From Branchiostoma floridae (taxonomy: Eukaryota > Chordata > Leptocardii > Amphioxiformes > Branchiostomatidae), in the NCBI RefSeq assembly GCF_000003815.2, contig NC_049985.1:23723811-23785810 (forward strand): a stretch of 62,000 nucleotides of DNA, written 5' to 3'. The notes under the pieces are model-generated. The model was not told the origin of the DNA. It did not search any database and saw only the letters and a list, made by a program, of their open reading frames with translations. The position numbers and the translations under genes are program-made. Each line of letters starts with the position of its first letter. Positions within the stretch are counted from its first letter, which is position 1. Below, piece by piece: positions 46,001 through 55,000 of the stretch.

Positions 46001-49000
46001 GGAAACCACAAAGGTAACCATTTTCGAACGTGACCTTTGTTTTCGCAACCGTTGCTCACCTACTAAAACAAAAGAAGTTACCTAAACAACCTTTCCAGAC
46101 ATGCTGTTGACCTACATAAACAACCACGCCACAAGCGCTTCACTTCAGCACAAAACAAACAAACAAATAAACTTCTTGGCGAATGTAAAAAAGTTCGTGT
46201 GTTTGAGATTTATTTAATACCCGCCCCAGAGTGCACTATCTAAATCTATCATATCATTCACCTAGTACCGAAGGCTTACACAGCACCCCAAATAATTCCT
46301 GCATCACACATACGGCAGAATAAATATTGATTTAGCCACCGTTGCGGCATGGCTATTGAAAGTCACTTCATACCTCACAGCAATAAAGCATACCCAAACG
46401 CATACATGTCTTGACCTAAATCTGTCAATCTTTATATCCTTGAGTAATGAAAATTTGAAATTGTGATTCTCTTCTCATATGACACTAAACTTAATAACAG
46501 ATCTGGATTTATTATAAAAAAAAGTAATCTTCGTGTCATCTTTTATGTCTATGGAAGCTTCTGGAGTCGTTTGAAGTGTGGAATCTGATGATGTGATGAG
46601 ATGCAATGCTACAGGGTCGTCTGTAGGTCTGCTTTTATCACATTTTGGCATAGAAGTCAGACGATATGCCGCCGAGTAGTTTCTTCTGTCCAGCATAATT
46701 TAAGACCTGTCTAAAGCTAAGGGCTCAACCCGCCTAATGGCACACAAAGTTTTGCCTGCACGTCAAGCTCTATACAGCGTGTCTGCGTGCTCGAAAATCC
46801 GTCGGGCTCCTACGGGTTCGTACGGAGCCGGTGTCACAGCGTTCTCGCCCCCTGCAGCTGGTATTCCCATTATTGCATATACCTGAGTTTCGACATAAGA
46901 TGTATTTCATTGTATTCACCTGTCCTCAAGCAACCTATATATCTCCAATATGAAGTCTCTAGTATGAATTGACCACAAAAGAACTATGTAATGTGACAGT
47001 CTTTCTTGATTATGCAAATAAGGTATTCATAAAGTATTGCACCGAACAAGGTATGGCATGTTACGGTAATAAGGTGCCATATAGGTACCGGGTAACACAC
47101 CAGCTATGTTGCTCCCCGGTGCAGTAAAGTACCAGGTAGCGCACCTAATATGTAGTAACCAGCTGCTCTTGCGACCTCTCCGAGAAGTACTAGTAATGTT
47201 CTTTGGGGGGGGGGGGGGCGCTAAAGGGGGCGAAAACGCTAGTTATCTCGCCCCCCAGGGGGGGGGGGGGGGCAAAAACCCTTGGACCCCGGTACTTACC
47301 ACTTACGGATCCCAAAAGATTGCCCACGTTTTGACACGTAAACAGCACGTATTTTTACGTACGGCGGGTTGACGTTAACGTTGTGCCCTTAGCTTAACGC
47401 GCTCCGAAAGCACTGGTACTACACACACGACCAGAAACACCTTAGTACTGGCACGACAAGATGTTTATCTCAAAAGACCTAGCCCAACAAGCTACTGCTA
47501 TGTTTATTCGTACCCAAGCACATTCACATTGGTACCAGCCCCTCCAACTTTGTCCTGCCACTTGCTACACAATGTAATAGAACAAAACAAGGTGTCAGCT
47601 ACTTTACCAATAACAATAGCGACAGCGTTCTGGTCCAGGTCATTGAATTAATTTGTCAAGAGAAGAACAAGAAGGGTAAGAGGACAAAAAGGAGAAAAAA
47701 CAATATGGTCTTTGAAGATGAACATAGTTAGCTACTTTACCAGTATGCATAGCGACAGACTTCTAGTCCAGGACATTCAGCTTATTTGTCAGGAGAAGAA
47801 GAAGAGGAAGAAGAGGAAAACTGTATATGATTGCCATCTATGAAGGTGAACATAATGATGAATGCACCAATAATGTCCATGAGTATTCGACTGGCACAAC
47901 TAAAAGACAAACGAGGAAAAAGAGGTGTAGTACACGATCCGTACGAGACTACATCAATGGGGAACGTGACAGACGGCAGATAGCCAGGAATATTCGACTC
48001 AAACTATATACATGCTCTTACTCAAACACATTCATATGGTGACCAGCAGCTCTGGCTCTGTCCTGTCACTTGCCACACAATGTAATCGTACACCACAGGG
48101 TGTCAGCTACTGTACCAATAACCATAGTGACAGTCTTCTGGTCACGATCCTTGAACGTATTTGTCAGAAGAAAAAGAAGAGGACGAACAGGAAACGGAGC
48201 AAAAACAATATGCTTGCCGTCTTGGAAGGTGAACATAATGATGAATGCACCAAAAATTTCCATGAGTATTCGACTGGCACAACTAAAAGACAAACGAGGA
48301 AGGGAATTACAGTACACGACCCGTAAAATACTTAATCAGTAGTGGTGGACGTGACAGACGGCAGACAACCAGGCGTATTTGACTCACAAACTAAATACAC
48401 GTACATGCTTAGTTTATTCTCACACAAACACATTTTTATGGTGACCAGCCCCTCCAGCTTTGTCTTGCCACTTGCTACACAAGTAATCGAACACCACAGG
48501 GTGTCGATTACTTTACGAGTATGCATAGCGTCAGACTTCTAGCCCAGGCCATTTAGCATATTTGTCAGGAGAAGAAGAAGATGAAGACGAAACTATATGC
48601 TTCCCTTCTATGAAGGTGAGCATGACGAATGCACCAATTTCCCCCGAGTATTCGAATCACTTTGTTGAAGACGAATGGGGTAGGGAGATGCAGTACACGA
48701 CCCTCATACGACCGTACACTCAGTAGTGGTATACGTGACAGACGGCAGACAATCAGGCGTGGTTGACTCATGGCAGTCCTTACAGACCTTCACATTGCAG
48801 GGGCGCACAGTAGTGCCTGATAAATTAACCGCATGGTTCCGCTGACGAGGCGGGGAGGCAGTTAGTGCTGATGGGATTTTCACGGGCACTGAAAGGGGCT
48901 ACTCGGGTCAGAACGCTGATGATGATGATCAAAGTGAAGTAAGGACTGGTAGGAGATGGTGGGATAGATACAGATGGTTCTAAGGCTACTCACTCTTAAC

Positions 49001-52000
49001 CTGTTTCCTGTAGACTATTTTTGGCCAGCCCCCCCCCCCCCCCACCATTTTTTCTTCAATCTATGCTGTGACCACACCTCATCATTAGCAGCTGTGTTGA
49101 CATTTTACAATACATCACGCTGGGGAGTATCGGTGAGGTGAGGGGGTTACTTTTCGTTTGGAGGTCTTCAAGTCTCTGGGATTTACAATGTCTTGTGGTA
49201 GACAGTTCCATAGCTTAACTGTGGCTTGGAGAAAAGTTATTTTGTGACAGGAGGAGGTTGACATGACAGGTTCTATGGCTGCACTGTATAGGGATATCGA
49301 TGATGACTTCATTAAATAAGTCAAACTTGACCTGCTCTGCGCTGCTGCTGTAGATTTACTCCCCCATCCGATGGGCTTTGCAGTGGTATGCAGTTTTTAC
49401 ATGAGAAATACCCGAAACTCATAACAACACAGCTCAGCATGACAAGGGTTAAATATCGTCTTCCTCTATATAAACAGACTCAGTATCACAAGGGTTAAAC
49501 ATGTTCTCTCTATATATAACAGCCTCAGCAAGACAAGGGTTAAGTCAGCTCAACTGTGGTGTTTACACTGTAATAGGTAGCGTAAAGAATAGACTTATAG
49601 GTGTGAAGACAAAGGCTCATTACATCTGGGGAAATCAAGGGGATTCCTTCAATCGATATGGTCGTACATAAAGCAGGAGTGGGACAGGGAAAGAGACGTT
49701 TGAAAATTGAAACTTACGTAGAATAATAAGGACAAGACAGAAAATAGAGGAGCTGGCTACTTCAATGTCTATTTCGAGAGCTAAGAATCGTTTCATCTAT
49801 GCCACCAGGAAGGGAACAAAGCATGCAACATTACCGAAGGGCGGTCGTTGAGTAGATACTTCAGATTCCTACGTCCGCCACGTATTTATGGAAACGTTCA
49901 GGTTGTAAAAGGCAAGCGCGTCGCCCGTACTGGCACGTACGTGGGGCGAATCCTCAGCCCGGTGGCACACAAATTAAAAGTTTTGCCTGCACGTGCACGT
50001 AAAGTTTTACGGCATGACTGCGTGCTCCAAAATCCGTCGGATTCCCTACGAGTTCGTACGGAGGCGGTACTTACCACTTACGGATCCCAAAAGATTGCCC
50101 ACGTTTTGGCACGTACAGCGGGTTGTGTAGTCACATCTGTCGCAAGAAACTGTTTTGTTTCAGCTTAGACGTTCCGACCAAAATGCCACGTTACTGATTA
50201 TTATTGATTAAACAAAATCTGATCTGTATCTGTAAACCATTTATACACCATACGTAAAGGTATGCTTTAAAAATGCCCTAAAGCATAATGTACGATAAGG
50301 TTTAAGATTAATTTTTGTGTTGTAACTGTATCTTTATTTAATTAATACTACAACTACTAATAATGATAATAAGGTGCTCTTCTGTTTGCCCATTTATATT
50401 CATATCTTACGTCTGCTTATTTAATTGCTTATCAATCACCCTTATGGTTACGGTTTGTGATCTAGGCCTCATTCGAAGAGCTGGAATTACAGTAGGCAAT
50501 TTACCACTAGATTAATTCTGTACATAATGATTTCAAACTAACAGTCATAGGCAGTCCAATTAGAAATGAAATGAAGTATTTTACATGTGGTTCAATGACT
50601 AAAAAGATTTCAGTTTATCATAAGTGATGAAATGCTTCCTTAATTTGAAACAAAATCAATTTGTTACATCGTGCGCTTGAGTGGCGCTATAACCGCACTC
50701 AACAAGTGCTATTTCTAATGATTCCGATGTCAAACAGTCTCTGGCCTGACAGATTTAAAATTATGACCGTTCCCGCACCAAGAAGCATTGGCATAATGTA
50801 ATGGTGTGGTGTCTCGTCTAGACCCCGAAGGTGCTTGGCTCGAATCTCCTGACATGCCCCAATGACTTTATGCACAACGCTACATGGCTTCCCTCAGTTC
50901 GCTCAGAAATATGAGTATCTCGGATAAATAGGACGTCAAATGGAAATCCCATATTTGGGGAAAGATATATTTCGAGCACCTGAAAGAAACCACCAGACTT
51001 ATCGAAAAGAGTAGGGGTCCATCACTGTGTGACTGGATAAAGTACTACTGTGTCCAGATATACAGCTTGTACCTATCTTCGGCTAGGTCCGTCCCTCAGA
51101 TAGGACGTTAAATGGAGGTCCCGTGTATGGTTCTCCCCATACACGGGGCCTCCATCCACATCCCATGCAAGTTAAAGAACCCCCACACGCCCGATTGTGC
51201 GGTGTGTGTTGGTGCAAATCCTTCTGTAGGGAGTTGGTGATTCACTTCAAATCACCCGGATGGAGGCCTGGCGAACCTCTGTCTCGTATCAGCCACATGG
51301 TGAATTACATCATTCACCCGGACGGGAGACCTGGCGTATCCCCGTCTTGTAATCAGCCAGCGAAAGGGTATGTCACCCCGCATGCAAAGGGGCAGTATAA
51401 CCCCGTCGTGTATAAACATGTGCGAACATGTGTGATCACGTCGACCGATGATGATGACACAGCTTGTACTCTTTAGTACAAACTTGGTGTGTTATGCCAT
51501 TAGGCGGTTTACTGAGTATACCATAAACACTAACTATAAAGGACATCCCCTATTAAACAAAGCTGTTTTGATAAACACAGGGAGTTTACTTTTAATTTGA
51601 TTAACGTAACGGAACAGGATCTGAATCATTTAATCTCAAAATCAATACATAAGGCACAATGTAAATTCTGGCATTAGCAGCAAATTAAAACTTCATCAAG
51701 CGTCTCAAGTCCCAAGGGGCACATTGCAGATTAAACTGTTAGCAACTCGCTTTAATTAGTAAGCTTATTAGAAAGCAGTGGTTGGCACACAAACATATTT
51801 CACTACGATTACTTATACCAAATGTGCTTTTCTTATCGTTTTCTAGGATTGTTTATCGGTGATTTCTTTTGTTGTTGTTGACTGCCATCTGATACAACAT
51901 TATGCCGATCCGTTACAGCGAATCTATTCTATATTGCCTTTACTATCATCTGTATGTAGAATCATATGACCAAGGAAGCGAACGTGAGATAGACAGGTTG

Positions 52001-55000
52001 GTTCAGTCTCGAGCGTTCCTGGCTTGATACTGTGTCCTTGGGAAAGGCACTATTTTACTTAATGGTCACAACTTAACAAGACCTGGATGTCATTTGAACA
52101 TTTCAATGTGTGCCCTGAGGGCCATTTCAAGATTACAGGCTACATTGTAACTGTTGCAGCCTCTCTTCTCCCCAGGTCAGAAACATCATGATTGAGACCA
52201 GCTCACTATGAGTGAGGACTAACTGACCTAATAGGCGATGCAGGGGTTACGAACCAGGGGTACTCGGAAGGGCTTCACTTGACACAACTTTCTTCTCACC
52301 CAGGTGTAAAAACGTGTACCTAACTTAGGGAGGTAAAAGATGGTGGAAGGAGAGAACTGAGATCCGCCTTCCAAAACCATTACCTGAGTTCGTTTGGGGA
52401 GGTGAAAGCCAATTGAAGGAGAGGGATGGGCTCCACCTTCCAATACCGTACCCTAGACACAGTGAATAACAACTCATTGCCCTTATGACCTTTGAAAGCC
52501 ATTTACCTCTACCCACCTTTAGTACCTATCCATTATCCAAAAATTACCTTGTACGTCGGAGAGCAAGAACAAACGAATAGTCTAACATGTGTTATTGATC
52601 GGTTCATTATTTCCTGTCTCTTGAAGGAGGCAAGAAGTCTAGCCGAACGAAAATTTGCCTGGTTTCTCAAAGAATTTCACATTAAGAATGATTTATTTTT
52701 TAAGCGTTGTGTTTTTTTCGATCATGATGTTGCATTTTGCATGATATTATAACAGTTATGAAATCAATGGTTACACAATTATGAAATCAAGGATCACAGA
52801 TCTAAAACGGCTTGCACGGTAAAAAAACGTACATGCATTTGTGAGACGAGGAGGCTGAAGATAAATACAGTGAACCGTGAATACAAACAATCACTTGGCA
52901 AACTGTAGTCAGCAAAAATCAACTAACTAACTACGGACTCCACTAGTGACTAGTTGCTGACCAAAGAATCCGTATCAAAATAACATTTTGTTTGCCTTGC
53001 CGTTTGCATATGTCCACCAGGCCAATCTATGTGTGTCTTTGCTAACCAAAAAATAAATGAAAAATATGTTGTACATTTACTCGGAGATCTATCAATGCAC
53101 TGAAGCCAATCTTTAAACACACCTTAAAGCATGCGTAAAGAAGGTTTTATGAAAGCCTGTCTTTGAGTATGATTTACGGATTGTCAACGTGTGACTAAAG
53201 GTCAGATTTTGTGTAGTGTACAAATTGAATATATTTCTAACAAACAAACAAGGTAAATATTGTATATCGCTATCATGAATACCAACGTTCCTCGATCCTT
53301 TGACTAAATCAACATTTAGTTTTGCCCACTGCGCGCGTTTAAAGACGTAAACCTTATATAAGAGACATGTAGATCATTAGGTCCTACTCAATACATCATT
53401 GTTTCTCAATTCCGTTATGTCAAGGTCGTTTAGCGATGTGACAACTACATGGCACAACAAAAATGGCGATAAAACACGACTAAGCTATGAGTTAGCTGGC
53501 TGAAGACATGTATCTATGAAGGGGCAATCAAAGTAGGAAACAAGTACACGATAAAGTACCCACTAGAACTAGTCGCGCGCACTATAAAAACACTGTTAAT
53601 AAACTGAATACACACAAAATAACTTCTAAAATTTAACAATATCAGCCCATGTTAAATTCAATATATTCGAAAGACCTGACTGAAGTTAGGTTACAAAATT
53701 GATTCCATGAGTGATAAGATAAGAAAAAAAACTAATTTCTTTCTTCTTTGATATCGTATTAACAATTAGCCGTCTTGGTGTTTATCGCCCCTCATTTATG
53801 CGAAAAATATTTACGGTAAAGGAAGTGTCTATACGCGTAGGAAATGCATGGGGAGGGTCTGTCCGGGGCTAGCGAGTATCATCTTAATATTTGAAAAACA
53901 CGGCGTGTAATTCATCATAATTGGACCAAACAAATCGTCTGCTGCATTATGTATGTATTCATCGGTACATTATCCATTGGAAAATAATGATTACCTTTTA
54001 TAGTTTGGGGTTCTTTAAAGACCTTTTTTCCCCGAGAAAAGCATAACGCTGGAAAAGGGTATTTGTCTGCATTAAGTTGCTACTGCAGTACAAGCTTTAG
54101 TAGATCTTTCTTCCGAACCCACAATAACATCCTACAAAAGATCATACTTTGTCAACGTTTTAGACCGTTTTTGGATTGATTGATAGCCTAAGCACTGTTC
54201 TTGTTAGTGCGCCCATTTTACTCGCTGATAAACGATTTACAAGTCGTGTGTACAAGCTAATCTGTTATTTCATTTCACACTTCAGTGGGCAGAGCACGCA
54301 ATTATGCCATGAACGATTATACAAATAACATCTTTGACGGCTAGAAGATATATTCCTTCGCGCTTGCATTAGGCCGGTCGTGAGTTCGATCCCCGGTCGA
54401 GTCATACTTTCCAAAACAGTACATGCTGCTTTCTCTGCTTAGCACTTGGCACTAATGAGGAAGAGTATGGGAGTTAAACACACATCACTACCAGCGAACT
54501 AGCCCCTGCTGTTTTGGCTTGCATAAATGTTTGGCCCAAGGGCTACAGAAATGGAGCTGGGCGCCACCCCTAAGCATCTTTTACATATGCACGGGCAAAT
54601 TTAACTTGAAAGGCAGTGGCGTCCAATGACCAAGTGGCTATGCTGTCGGACACATGATCAACATATCACCGGTTCGTTTTATGACATAGCCTCTACCAGG
54701 CTACGCGGATCGGTGGTCTAATTGTAGAAATTGGACAAATAGTCTATAGTACGCTAGGGGAGTCGTCCGGCCAGAGGAGTATTTTCCTAACCAGCGGTGA
54801 GCCTGGTAGAGGTTTTCCTGGCATTCCTTTAAAAAAATTGGGTTCTTAATTTAGGTTGGGGAGTTGAAACGCGGTGAAATAAGAGGGATGGGCGCCGTTT
54901 TACAATACCGCGCCCAAGCCACAGTTGAGTAGATTAAAAAAAAAACACTGCCTCTAAGACCTAAAAATGTTATGGGGCTATCTATACCTTACTTCATCAT

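Noticed and set aside
54360-54420. A tRNA gene
   Set aside because: Only a B box and T-arm-like part are present; the 5' half is missing and the sequence runs into a SINE body.
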